NCBI GenBank assembly: GCA_014338405.1
Contig: JTDE01000917.1
Span: forward strand, 66,927-130,926
Length of the DNA stretch: 64,000 nucleotides
Source: Paragonimus skrjabini miyazakii
Taxonomy: Eukaryota; Platyhelminthes; Trematoda; Plagiorchiida; Troglotrematidae
Direction of reading: 5' to 3'
The notes under the pieces were generated by a model, which was not told the origin of the DNA, did no database searches, and saw only the letters and a list, made by a program, of their open reading frames with translations. Both the position numbers and the translations under genes were made by a program. This document shows positions 18,988 through 28,820 of this stretch, piece by piece (within the stretch, counting starts at the first letter, position 1; every line of letters begins with the position of its first letter).

Positions 18988-20600
18988 ATGTTTAAAGGTA
19001 AGGGTAACAAGCGATGCCCCGACAGCTATCGGGGCATCAGTCTGCTGAGCTGCGCAGGCAAAGTGATTGCCAGAATCATTCTGAACCGGCTGAATACGGA
19101 TGTCTTAGAGGCCAATGTTCCTGAAAAGCAATGCGGATTCCGGGCGAATCGGAGTACGATCGACCTGGTGTTCGCTGCTCGACAGCTTCAAGAGAAGTGC
19201 CGGGAACGCAACCAGCCCCTGTATACCCTTTCGTCGACTTCACCAAGGCGTTCGATTCCGTGAGCCGCGAGGCGCCGTGGACGGTGCTTGGTAAGTTTGG
19301 ATGTCCGGGTAAGTTCGTCAATTTGAGTGGATTGTTGCATTTGGGCATGAGGGCTAAGGTGCAATCGTGTGGATCTGATGATTTTGACATTGTCACTAGC
19401 GTGAAGCAAGGTTGTCTTCTGGCTCCATCCCTATTTGGCTTATATTTGACTGTCATGCTAACAGTTGCTTTTCAGGATTCTGGGGAGGATGGTGTTAAGG
19501 AAAGTACCGGAAGGATGGACGCCTACTGAATATTCGACGTTTCGGCGTCCCAACTCCGTTACATATCTCAATGATGCGCAGGTTTTGTTCGCAGATGGTA
19601 GCGCGCTGTTCGCACATTGCGAGGACAAACTACAGCGACTGGCTACGGCTCTCGCGACCGCGGCCTTCAAGTTTGGAATGAATATCAACACAGGTAAGAC
19701 ATTCTTTTGCTTTCAGCCTTCTCCGCGCGGAGGTGCCGTCTGTGCACCTTCACCTCAAATCTGTGTTAATGGAGATATTGTCGACAGATGCACAGATTTG
19801 TGCTACTTGGGCAGCAATCTGTCCACCGATCTGTCCGTGCACCGCCAGTTGAGAGCTCATGTGGCGAAGGCTAGTACTGCTTTCGGACGTCTTGAAAGAC
19901 GTGTTTGGAAGAAACACAGCCTGAAGCCGAGCACTAAGCTCTTCGTCTACTGCTCAGTGGTGCTGTCAATACTGCTGTACGGCAGAGAAACGTGGACATA
20001 GTATCAGCGGAACGTGCGCTATCTGAGCCACTTTCATTTGCAATGTCTGAGACGCATCTTGGGTATTCAGTGATCGGACATTGTGCCGAAAACCGAGGTA
20101 CTGCGGCGAGCGGACATGAACGGGATAGAAGCCTTGATGATATTGAATCAGCTTCGTTGGCTAGGTCACGTCCGTCGGATGAGCGATGACCGTATTCCAA
20201 AGCAGATGCTATATGGACAACTGAGATCAGGTAAGCGAAGTCCTGGTGGCCCAAAGCTGAGATACCAGGATGCTGTGCAGGTGAATCTTTCACGTTGTAA
20301 AATTGATTTTAGATGTTGGGAAGACTTAGCGTTGAACCGGACTGCCTGGAGGAATACGATTCGAACGGGCGTCCGCGAGTTCAACGAGCAGTTATTGCGC
20401 GGCCGAGAACAAAAGCGCGCGGTAGGCAAACCAACCATCGGTGCCATAGGTTGTGGTGACGACTATATGGTGTTGCGATGTGTGCGGCCGCGAATGCGCT
20501 GGCCGCATTGGATTAGTAGGTCACCAGCCTACTCATAGTGCACTGTCGGCGAAGAGGCAACGAGTACGTTAGGCTCAAGCAGGTCATATCAGCATATCCG
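18988..20600 (+). pseudogene. RTE-A1 reverse transcriptase and C-terminal domain
   Basis: RT blocks in order: PDSYRGISLLSCAGKVIARII; EKQCGFRANRSTIDLVFAARQ; then a frameshift near 19230; FVDFTKAFDSVSREAPW (motif A, Asp kept); VKQGCLLAPSLF; a shift near 19490; VLFADGSALFA, where the active-site FADD is FADG; INTGKTFFCFQ; CYLGSNLSTD; and SILLYGRETW followed by a stop (19999). The C-terminal part continues with HFHLQCLRRILGIQ, a stop, and LRWLGHVRRMSDDRIPKQMLYG. After another shift near 20465 it holds a C2H2-type finger CDVCGREC...GHQPTH (C-x2-C-x12-H-x3-H). Clearly dead. Confidence 0.9.
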
Positions 20601-21165
20601 TTCAACCTCTGTTAACCATTGCATCGACCAAGAACATGGTCGTTTAGCAACTAATTCGCTCCTCTTTTCAGCAACTTCAGTGTCTGTGATCTTCTACCTA
20701 TTCTTTACTTGAGCTTTGTTGGTGTATTGAATGATGAATCATCTGCCTGATCTTTTCGTGGTTCAACTTTGAGTTTTGTTTGTCAAATTTATTCTCTCCG
20801 GAATGCACTAGCATGCACTCGTATACTGAAATGCCTTTTGTATTAAATTTTACATATTTTTTCTTCTCAGTATAAATCTTGCCGTTGCAGTTTCTCTCAC
20901 CGTTTATTTTCCGAGAGATAAGGGTTTCCTTTTCCTGCTAGCCGTTCAATTGGCTAACCAGCGTTGACCGGCTGGACACAAAAGCCTCACTCACACACCT
21001 ACTGGTCTTATTCCTTCGGGTTTACACCGGCTACGTGGTGCGTGAATGGAACCGCAAGTAGTGCAGCGCAAGCCATTTGGGGTGTTGGCTTGAAGCGCAG
21101 ACGTCCTTTGGCTTCGGTCACTGTGACAAGCTGATCCGAATCGGATCCCACTAATCATATGCATG
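20601..21165 (+). other. RTE-A1 3' untranslated region
   Basis: Matches the 3' end of RTE-A2 (27840-28385). It contains a 183-bp segment (20902-21084) that by eye is identical to 28134-28316, while sequence on both sides differs at perhaps one base in five. The same 3' end recurs in more diverged form at 28673-28820 and about 60040-60130. Confidence 0.85.
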
Positions 21166-21238
21166 TGTGTGAAGGTGTCTGCAGTGGCGTTGGCAAACTG
21201 TTACTGATGCATAGTGGGGGAAATTGTTATCCATATGG

Positions 21239-21667
21239 ATTGAACATCGCCCACAATTGATCGCAGCTGCCACATTCCCATAGAATTCCCAGTCGGCCCC
21301 TCTCGAAAATAAGCACTAGACTCGAGTTTCGTTCTCACTGGTGCTCGTCACTAGTACATATTCTGGTCACGGCCGGGACTAGTACTCCGGCCACATTTTC
21401 ATGAGGGAACCGTGTTGACCATTGCGTCATAGACCTCACATTGGAGACGACCGAATTACCATATGTGAACGCTGAACCACTTTCGCATGTGATTAATGAT
21501 CAGGTTGCCCGAATGTCTCGATAGAAGACATAGTTACGGTCTGTTAACTCCAGTCGATGACCCCTCGTCTAGGATTTATCTCCAATTTAAAATCACATAA
21601 ATCATTAACTTGTTGAGCGATATTTTGATTACTGATGAGTGGTAGAGGATTTTGGTTTTCATATAAT
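21239..21667 (-). repeat. SM-alpha-like hammerhead repeat, full unit
   Basis: A complete antisense unit from TTGAACATCGCCCACAATTG through the ribozyme (21313-21357), B box, A box, GTCGATGACCCC and the 5' part ATCATTAACTTGTTGAGCG, followed by a ~50-bp linker. The next unit's end, TTGAACATCACCC, starts at 21668, giving a period of 428 bp. Best reference copy for monomer length. Confidence 0.88.
21313..21357 (-). ncRNA. hammerhead ribozyme, degenerate
   Basis: In minus sense stem I pairs fully (GTACTA with TAGTGC, one G-U). The core is GTGACGA instead of CUGANGA, and stem II is GCAC/GAAC. GAAA, CTCGAG and GUC are kept. The ribozyme segment nearly equals the 10.36-kb copy. The first-C change predicts no cleavage. 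Confidence 0.55.
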
Positions 21668-21717
21668 TTGAACATCACCCATATGTGGTGATTCAGTCCT
21701 GCCCAACATGAGGTAAG

Positions 21718-21771
21718 TGACAAAATGATCAACATGATTGCCTCATGAAAGCGTGGCAGAAGTTCTAGTCC
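21718..21771 (+). promoter_or_regulatory. tRNA-like Pol III A and B boxes
   Basis: A-box position reads TGACAAAATGA (two G of the consensus lost). The B box AGTTCTAGTCC (21761-21771) fits 9 of 11. Start-to-start spacing is 43 bp, as in the 10.3-kb copy. The ribozyme begins about 20 bp after the B box, so a Pol III transcript from here would include it. Confidence 0.6.
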
Positions 21772-21787
21772 CGGCCGTGGCAAGGAT

Positions 21788-21836
21788 ATGCACTACTGAA
21801 GAGCTCTAACGGGAGCGAAACTCGAGTCTAATGCTT
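21788..21836 (+). ncRNA. hammerhead ribozyme, core intact
   Basis: Type I layout. Core CTGAAGA at 21796-21802 fits CUGANGA. Stem II is GCTC (21803-21806) with GAGC (21813-21816), loop TAACGG. GAAA is at 21817-21820. Stem III is A-CTC/GAG-T (21820-21827), very short. The cleavage triplet is GTC ending at 21828. Stem I pairs GCACTA with TAATGC, with one A-C mismatch. All catalytic core bases are present. Activity may be weak because stem III has no loop, as in the minimal ribozymes of schistosomes and animal retrozymes, which are thought to act as dimers. Confidence 0.8.
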
Positions 21837-21920
21837 CTTTTAGAGAATGACTGACTGGAAAGTCTATGGGAATGCGACAGATGCGATCATCTGTAGATGA
21901 TGTTCAATTAATAGAAAAAC

Positions 21921-22439
21921 GCGAGTTGTCCGAAGCCACTGCGGGTGAATGCACATCTAGGCCGCTCAATGGTGATGTGTGAACGTTGCATCCTGAGCGC
22001 ATGTCAAATTTAACTTCTGTATCCTCTGCAGAGTTGTGCTTCCTATTTGATGCAGTCGACATGGAGCCACTTATACGCGGTCGTTCAGTTGTCTCTATTT
22101 AGGCGAGCTACCATGCGCCAATCATCATCTCTTTCGAAACATTCAGTAATGCACCTGCGTGCATCGGGAGTGACGTGGCTGCACTTGCGTCTGTCACCCA
22201 TGGTTGATTTCGAAATACTAAAGCCTATTTACGAGGCCACTTGATTGCACTCGTGTTGTAAGTCACCGGATGGTTGACGACATTCATTGGTCCGCGCTCT
22301 CTATCTTTAATGGTATGGACTTTACATCCCGATTAGACCACATGACGGATTTGACAACTCAAGTGTTCTCTTGGACGCAGCAGTCAATGCGTGTGGTCGG
22401 AATCAAAAAGGCCACAAAAAGTTACTCTACTAGACCAGT
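21921..22439. other. no gene seen
   Basis: About 0.5 kb between the hammerhead repeat and PLE-a. Short open frames only. It may include the decayed N-terminal part of PLE-a. Confidence 0.35.
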
Positions 22440-23480
22440 AATAAACCAAATCAACAGCCTGAGAAATACAATGGATAAATTCTACTGCCCTGAAACGAAC
22501 GGCTTCTACACAAGAGATACATTCTTGTGCCTAAAAAGGGCACCATTATGGAAATAAGTATAGACATATAACCGTGATAACGCCAAAATGTGATGCTACA
22601 CCCTTTAGTCAATAAAACTGTCAAGGTTTTACAAACCGTGCGCGATAATTTTGAGATGACCAATGTGCTGGACCGTAGGAACAAACATGAGGCCAATGTG
22701 GACATATCCACTTTGGTCAGAGCGATTTCTCTGATGCAGACGTTTGATGTTATTTGACATCATTTGAACTGTGGATTGCTCACGTCTCACTTGGAACAGC
22801 TTCTGCTACTAGGCCCGGTGAAAATCAGGTATTACTACCAGGGAATTGGCTACACATAAATCGATGGTACTGCCATTTGCAGTTCACTCGGTCCGCCACT
22901 ACCCAGTATTTTCGTTGGTCACTCGGAACAGAAAGCAGACGTCGTGACCGTTAGGACTCACTTCTACCGGCGCTGTCTATCACCTCCTGTCAGTCACCGA
23001 TACAAAATAGGTTGCAACAAGCATATTTAGTTCTGTGAACCAGTTGAGTTCCATAATTAGCTTTACCATTGAAGGCGGGCATGATGTTACCCTGGTATCC
23101 CTAGATGTTTTCATGCAAAATCGTAATAGCGGCTGTGTGTTAGGATAAGTCTAACGGAAACACACTGAGACGGTGAGTTTGTGCTGATCCACTATGAGGG
23201 CGGTCGACTGAGAAGTTTGTGTTATCGTACAAGACGAATATGTTAGAGAAAAACATTGACCAATCGGTTGTCGTTGTTGAGATCAACGTCCAGAGAAGAT
23301 GGCTATCTGTCAACATGTGTTGAGAAATTCGGCAAACAAAAGCCGACTGCTGCGATGGTTTCAACTGTTCTAAAAGTGAATGTCTACCTTGGTTTGCCTT
23401 ACAGAGGTGATGAGACTGCATTTGCATTGAAAAAGGACGCACGGTTCACGTAATCCAGCTGGTCAAGCTGTTCATCGCCA
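22440..23480 (+). pseudogene. PLE-a, Penelope-like RT remnant
   Basis: A heavily decayed plus-strand Penelope-like element. The most telling block is RYYYQGIGYT, stop, IDGTAICSSLGPPLPSIF (22828-22930), which corresponds to the conserved PLE RT block Y-x-QIDGVAMGSPLGP. A region before it (LTSHLEQLLLLGPV) fits the preceding helix. Near 23370-23450 NVYLGLPYRGDETAFALKK resembles the PLE linker before the GIY-YIG domain. No GIY-YIG part is visible. Several stops and shifts. Confidence 0.65.
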
Positions 23481-23877
23481 CCTGAATACCAACATCATCG
23501 CTGCAAACATCGCCACCGCTCACTGCCAGATTTTACATGATTTATTGATTCGCGTTTGAGTGCCGTGCCATTATAATAGTCAGAAAAGAGAGAAAATTAT
23601 GCAGTTGTGTCGAACAGCACACTTCAGTTTGGGTCCGTAAAACACCCGATCAGAAGAAGATACGTCGCAAAGAGCGGATGGTATGTTGACGTCAAGTAAA
23701 GTAGAAGACAGCAGTTCGGATTCATTGCGCAACCGGAATCGAAAATCACTTCAGCTAGATAAAAAGGTAGCAATTAACAAATTAAAACGACCTATCTGTA
23801 TAGACAAAGATTTGTGTAACGGTACCATACTGCCCTAGAAACTGATCCGTACCGATGTCTGTCTGTATGTGTGTTCT

Positions 23878-24531
23878 AACTTTTTCTGCTACCTTGGTGT
23901 GGTGATCAAGCTTGTGTGCTGTTTTGATCCGGCCGGCTATGCTCACTAAGGCATCGGTCGTTGCAGATTCAATCATGTTAGATTGGCCCAAAGGGAGCAA
24001 CCAGACAAAAGGCAGANNNNNNNNNNNNNNNNNNNNNNNNNNNNNNNNNNNNNNNNNNNNNNNNNNNNNNNNNNNNNNNNNNNNNNNNNNNNNNNNNNNN
24101 NNNNNNNNNNNNNNNNACGTGCTCATTGTCGATGTTGACGATGTGTTGTGTTTTGTTTCCACCTGATGCTTGTTCTTCTCTGGTCTGGTTTTGTCGGTTT
24201 GTGTGACTTGCTTGTCTGCGCAGTACGTGCGTTAAGTTTATAGGTGTGTGGTTCCAGAGCCTGTGCATAGCCATTATAATTTGGTCATTGCTGACGGTCG
24301 ATGTCTTTGAGACTGTGTGTATTTACGTGCGTGTCACACGCTGCCTTGCAGTAAAGGATTTTGAGGGCCCTAATCGCTCTCCTGTCTAGGTGTGGGCGAC
24401 CTGGCAATATCCAAAACCCATATCAACTATGCAAGTAAAACATAAACCAAATACTATGCTGCATCGGCCATCGCACATGGTAAACTGAGTCGTCCTATCT
24501 ACTGTTCACGTCAGGGTGAATAGACGAAAAT
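23878..24531 (+). other. RTE-A2 5' region
   Basis: Homologous to 28405-28650 and 53878-54015. All three carry GTTTTGATCYG-like sequence, then an ATG. At 23968 the short frame begins MLDWPKGSNQTKGR; at 28498 its relative begins MSDLPKGSSHTKGR. This may be a leader ORF or the start of ORF1. The assembly gap interrupts it. Confidence 0.7.
24017..24116. other. assembly gap, 100 N
   Basis: Exactly 100 unknown bases. The related copy at 28535-28560 runs straight across the equivalent point (AAAGGCAGGTGCGTTCATTG), so the true gap may be close to zero bases. Confidence 0.99.
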
Positions 24532-25463
24532 ATGCTACTGTCAATGACCCAACGACCCTCCCCAGATGATCCCTTCAGCACGTATCCTAAAGTACACAAT
24601 GCCCACTCGAATCTCAGTAACACGATGACTAACCTGAGACAGGCCCGGAAAAGCAAAACGCTCCCTGTTGGAACATCGAACGTTCGAACGCTTCTGGATC
24701 GATACAGACCAACAGGGCGGCCAGAACGCCGAATCGCACTGATCGCCATGGAACTGAGCTTCTATGGCATCGACTTAGCAGCCCTGAGTGAGACAAGGCT
24801 TATTGACCAAGGTAACCTCCGTCAGTCAGGGACTAGATACAACAGGCAGACGGTGCTCTGGAACATGGTGTCTGTTTCGCAGTCGCTGACAGCATCCATG
24901 GTCTGATGATAAGCGAACCGCACGGTATCAACCCTCGAATCCTGTCCATGCGCCAGAGACTCGGTTGTGGTAATTGTGTCACATTTCTTAGTTTTTATGG
25001 TCCAACTATATGTCACCCTGATGGTACAAAGAACCAGTTCTATGATCAGCTGTCCATTACAATGTAGTTGGCACCGGTGAGTGACCAACTGTTCGTTCTG
25101 AGTAACTTGAACGCTTGAGTTCAACACGACTCGCGACTAGCTTGGAGTCCTGGGATTCCGCAGCACTGGTTCATTTAATGAAAATGGTGGTCGTCTGCTC
25201 CACCTGTGTACTACTCACGGGCTGCCTCTCACAAATACTAGATTCCAGATGGATGCGTGTGACTTCATGATGTGGGCTCACCGACAAAGCGATCCTCATC
25301 ATTTGCTTGCTTATGTGACTATCCGGCAACGCGACATTCGTGAAGTGAGTATCAAGCAAGTGGTGCGCGGGGCTGAATGTAGCACAGATCATAGGCTGGT
25401 CGAGATCAAATCATTTATCCATATACGCAAGCCTGATTATTATAGATCACTTGGAAAGTAGCA
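24532..25463 (+). pseudogene. RTE-A2 AP endonuclease domain
   Basis: The apurinic-like endonuclease that nicks target DNA. The frame starting at 24532 gives LPVGTSNVRTLLDRYRPTGR, PERRIALIAMELSFYGIDLA and ALSETRLIDQGNLRQSG, covering the N-x-RT and SETR (catalytic Glu) motifs. The frame breaks near 24880. Later blocks include VTFLSFYGPTICHPDGTKNQFYDQL (25000). The end motif TDHRLV at 25386-25403, with the catalytic Asp-His pair, follows HHLLAYVTIRQRDIREVSIK. The middle Asp-x-Asn block is decayed. Confidence 0.85.
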
Positions 25464-26089
25464 GAAATTGGGTGTAAAACGACCGGAGAATTTTGAAAGG
25501 TTGGCAGCTTTTCAGCCTGCCATTACCGCTCACCTATGAGACACTCTTGTATCCATTACCCTCGGGAGTATGTGGCAACGGCTCAACAAACAAATCATGG
25601 CAGAAGCCAGTGAGACGATCCATGTTCAACGCCAGTGACGACCGGACTGGTCAGACGATAAAAACGAGGCTCCACCAAATTTGGTAGGAGAGAAGAACGC
25701 AGCGTTTTTCGCCTTCAAAATGGACCCGAACAGTGACAACAAAAGAGGGCCATCTCGGAGTACTCACCGTCAACTGGCCAAACCTGTCCGCGGAATCAAT
25801 GACGACCAGTGGAGAACACAAACTGAGCGAATGCAGGGCGACGCCGATCGCCGATAACACAAGCAGTTCTGCGGTTCGCTTAATGCGATTTCCGGCCCAT
25901 CCGTCCAGTCCACTGGTTAACATGGACACTGGCTGTCTGTGTACACAGCTAGACGACATCATGCGAATCTCGCGCGAACACTTTGCAGCTTACTAAACCG
26001 TCATGCTACCATCGTTTGGGTGGCCGTGAACAGCTTACCATAACGGGCCATCAAGTCCTCACTTGCTCTCACCTCGAATGTACTAGAGT
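25464..26089 (+). pseudogene. RTE-A2 endonuclease-RT linker
   Basis: A poorly conserved connecting region. The recognisable part is near 25900-26010, NMDTGCLCTQLDDIMRISREHFAAY, comparable to the segment just before RT in flatworm RTEs (a line ending in a WxEHF-like block). Frames are interrupted. Confidence 0.5.
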
Positions 26090-27400
26090 GGCAGAAAGCG
26101 ATTAGACAACTGCGCAATGGAAATGCTGCAAGCGAGGATGAATTGTCCGGTGAAATACTGAAGAACGGCAGACCGGCGATGAAACGTGCATCGCTCCAGC
26201 TGGTTCACCCCATCTGGAAGCGGTAAGAAATGGTACAACAGTCCGAGGATTTTATTATCGTATCTTTGTTTAAAGGTAAGGGTAGCAAGCAATGCCCGAC
26301 AGCTATCGGAGCATCACTCTACTGAGTTGCGCAGGCAAGGTGCTTGTAATAATCTTCCCGGACAGAATGAATACGGACGTTTTTGAGGCCAATCATACTG
26401 AGAAGCAGTGTGGATTCCGGGCGAGTTACAGTACGGTCGATATGGTGTTTGCTGTTCGACAGATTCAGGAAAAGTGCCGCGAACGCTACCAGCCCCTATA
26501 TGCCCTCTTCGTCGACTTCTCCAAGACTTTCAATTCCATGAGATGTGAGGTGTTGTGGACGGTACATAGTAAGTTTGGATGTACAGGTAAGTTCGTCAGT
26601 TTGAGTAGAATGATGCATGTGGGCATCGTGTGGATTTACCTTTGATGATTTGGACATTGTCACTGGCGTGAAGCACGGTCGTGTCCTGGCTCCAGCCCTA
26701 TTTAGTTGATATCTGACTGCCATGGTAAAAGTACCTTTTCGGGATTCTGGACAGGAGAGCGTTGAGGTAGATTACTGGGTGGATGGACGCCTACCTAATA
26801 TCCGACGCTTCGGCACCCCAACTCCGTTAGATACCTCAACGATGCGCAGGCTTCTGTTCACATATGACAGTGCATTGTTGAACACACAGTGGGGAAGAAC
26901 TACAACGCTTGGTGACAGCCTTCGCGTCCGTAGCATTCAAGTTCGGATTGGACATCAACACAGATAATACGTTTCCGTTCTCTTAGCCTTCTACAGTCCA
27001 AAGTGCTGTTTCTGCACCTGCGCCGGAGATTCACTTCACTAGAGATGTTATCGATAGCTGCGCAAATTTCCGCTACGTGGGTAGCAATTCGTCGGCAGAT
27101 TTGTCCGCGGACAGAGAGTTACCAGCTCGTGTAGCAAAGGACGTTTTGAAAAACGTCTCTGGAAGAGCTATAACCTGAAGATAACCATTAAGCTTTGTGT
27201 CTACCGCGCACGTATGCTGTCTATACCGCAGTATGGCATCGTGTCAGTGGAAGTTGCGCTATCTGAGCCGTTTCCATTTGCAGTGTCTAAGACGCATCTT
27301 GGGTATTCAGTGGTCGGACACGGTTCCGAACACTACGGTATTGTGGCGTGGGGATAGTGACAGGTTCGAAGAGATGTTAATCAGCCTTGTTGGCTAGGTC
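26090..27400 (+). pseudogene. RTE-A2 reverse transcriptase
   Basis: Fragments in shifting frames: KAIRQLRNGNAASEDELSGE and ILKNGRPAM (26095-26180); SLFKGKGSKQCP (26262); DSYRSITLLSCAGKVLVIIF; EKQCGFRASYSTVDMVFAVRQ; LYALFVDFSKTFNSMRCEVLW (motif A Asp kept); HGRVLAPALF region near 26690; RLLFTYDSALLN (26857), where the FADD box is FTYD; then the thumb to LSRFHLQCLRRILGIQWSD near 27310. It aligns with RTE-A1 throughout. Confidence 0.88.
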
Positions 27401-27830
27401 ACGTCCGTCGAGTGGGCAATGACCGTATTTTAAATCAGCTGCTGTACCGGCAGATGAAATCAGTTAATCAAAATCCTGGTGGCCAAAAGCGGAGATATCA
27501 AGATGTTAACCAGATAAGTCTTTCTTGTTGCACCATTGATTTTAGATGTTGGAATAGTTACCGTTTAACCGGACGATCTGGAGAAATATATACTAGACGG
27601 ACTTCAGTAAGTTCAACTAGGAATGGTTGCGCGGCCGAGATCGGAAGCATGCGGTACGCAAGGGAACCATTGGTGTCATGGGTCGTGGTGACATGACTAT
27701 ATGGTGTTGCGATGTGTGCGGCCGCGAATGCGCTGGCCGCATTGGATTAGTAGGTCACCAGCGTACTCATTGTGCACCGTCGGCGAAGAGACAATGAGTA
27801 CGTTAGGCTCAGGTAGGTCATATCAGCATA
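27401..27830 (+). pseudogene. RTE-A2 C-terminal domain with C2H2 finger
   Basis: The 27412 frame has NDRILNQLLYRQMKSVNQNPGGQKRRYQDV and TIDFRCWN. After a shift, the sequence around 27680-27790 reads GRGDMTIWCCDVCGREC then AGRIGLVGHQRTH, a canonical C-x2-C-x12-H-x3-H zinc finger spanning 27708-27770. The finger lies in the 68-bp stretch (27695-27762) that is identical to RTE-A1. Such a finger could bind the element's RNA or target DNA; that role is inferred. Confidence 0.8.
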
Positions 27831-28385
27831 TCCATTCTACATTTGTTAACTATTGCATCGACCAAGAACATGGTCGTTTGGCAACTAATCCGCTCCTCTT
27901 CTTAGAAACTTGAGTGTCTGTGATCTTCTTCCTATTCTTTTCTTGAGCTTTGTTGGTGTATTGAATGATGAACCATCTGTCTGATCTTTTCGTAGTCCAG
28001 TCTGAATTTTGTTCTTCACTCTTATCCTCTCTGGAATGCATTAACTTGCATTCTTATACTGAAATGCTTCTTGTATTACAGTTTACATATCTTTCTTTTT
28101 AGTACAGATCTTGCCATTGTAGTCTTTCACACTGTTTATTTTCCGAGAGATAAGGGTTTCCTTTTCCTGCTAGCCGTTCAATTGGCTAACCAGCGTTGAC
28201 CGGCTGGACACAAAAGCCTCACTCACACACCTACTGGTCTTATTCCTTCGGGTTTACACCGGCTACGTGGTGCGTGAATGGAACCGCAAGTAGTGCAGCG
28301 CAAGCCATTTGGGGTGATGGGTTCAGGTGCAGTTATCCTTCGGCTTCAGTCACTGACAGGCTAATCCGTTTCGGATACCGTCGAC
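27831..28385 (+). other. RTE-A2 3' untranslated region
   Basis: Collinear with 20601-21165. Includes the identical 183-bp island (28134-28316). The last recognisable family sequence is CTAATCCGTTTCGGATACCG near 28365. Confidence 0.85.
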
Positions 28386-28404
28386 CGTGTTTGTGTGGGA
28401 ACAT

Positions 28405-28650
28405 TTCTGTTATCTTATCGTGGTATTTCGTGTTTTTTTTTGCTGTTTTGATCTGACGGGCTGTGCTGACTGCGACTCCGATCGTTGCAGGTTTAACCAT
28501 GTCAGATTTGCCAAAGGGGAGCAGCCATACGAAAGGCAGGTGCGTTCATTGTGTATGGTGTCAGTGTGTTGTAATTAGGGTTGGTTTGATATTTTCTTTT
28601 GTGCCTGGTCTGATTTTGTGTATGTATGATCGGTTTGTCGATGCAGTATT
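28405..28650 (+). mobile_element. RTE-A 5'-end fragment
   Basis: Homologous to the start of RTE-A2 (23878-24230), including the leader start MSDLPKGSSHTKGR (28498) and TGCCTGGTCTGATTTTGTG. It lies immediately downstream of the RTE-A2 3' end and directly upstream of another 3'-end piece (28673), as if a second head-to-tail copy had lost everything between its ends. Confidence 0.8.
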
Positions 28651-28672
28651 ATCTCCGTGTGAATGTTCCGAA

Positions 28673-28820
28673 TGGTCTTATTCCTTCAGATTTACACCGG
28701 ATACGTGGTCTGTGAGTGGAACCGCAAGTAGTGCAGCGCAATCCACTTGAGGTGATGGTTTGAAGCGCAGACGTCCTTTATTTTTGGTCATCGTGACAGG
28801 CTAATCCGACTCGAATGTCG
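28673..28820 (+). mobile_element. RTE-A 3'-end fragment
   Basis: Matches the last ~150 bp of RTE-A1 and RTE-A2: TGGTCTTATTCCTTCAGATT, GGAACCGCAAGTAGTGCAGC, GGTTTGAAGCGCAGACGTCC, CAGGCTAATCCGACTCG. It completes the internally deleted tandem copy begun at 28405. Confidence 0.85.

Larger units (their letters stand above)
18988..21165 (+). mobile_element. RTE-A1, 5'-truncated non-LTR retrotransposon
   Basis: Homology to RTE-A2 begins abruptly at TTTAAAGGTAAGGGTA (about 18988; A2 about 26266) and continues through RT, the C-terminal domain with a zinc finger, and a long 3' untranslated region to about 21165. No endonuclease part is present, as expected for 5' truncation during target-primed reverse transcription. 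The coding part has frameshifts and stops. The 3' end cannot be fixed to the base, and I saw no clear target-site duplication. Confidence 0.88.
21668..21920 (+). repeat. SM-alpha-like hammerhead repeat, 3' half
   Basis: Begins with a 13-bp antisense unit end (TTGAACATCACCC) folded directly onto a sense unit (from GTCCTGCCCAACATGAGG). Contains A box 21718-21728, B box 21761-21771 and the best ribozyme of the window at 21788-21836, and ends at ATGTTCAATT. The unit's 5' part is missing. Confidence 0.85.
23878..28385 (+). mobile_element. RTE-A2, near full-length non-LTR retrotransposon
   Basis: Order: 5' untranslated region (23878 to about 24531, with an N gap), AP endonuclease (24600-25463), linker, RT (26090-27300), C-terminal domain with a C2H2 finger (27300-27830), 3' untranslated region (to about 28385). 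Its 5' edge is supported by two other copies that start with the same TTTCTG segment (28405 and 53885). Both enzymatic domains are broken. With RTE-A1 and RTE-A3 it forms one family. Confidence 0.88.

Noticed and set aside
23782..24274. Open frames running through the N gap
   Set aside because: They are open only because N codons cannot be stops. The sequence is RTE-A2 leader.
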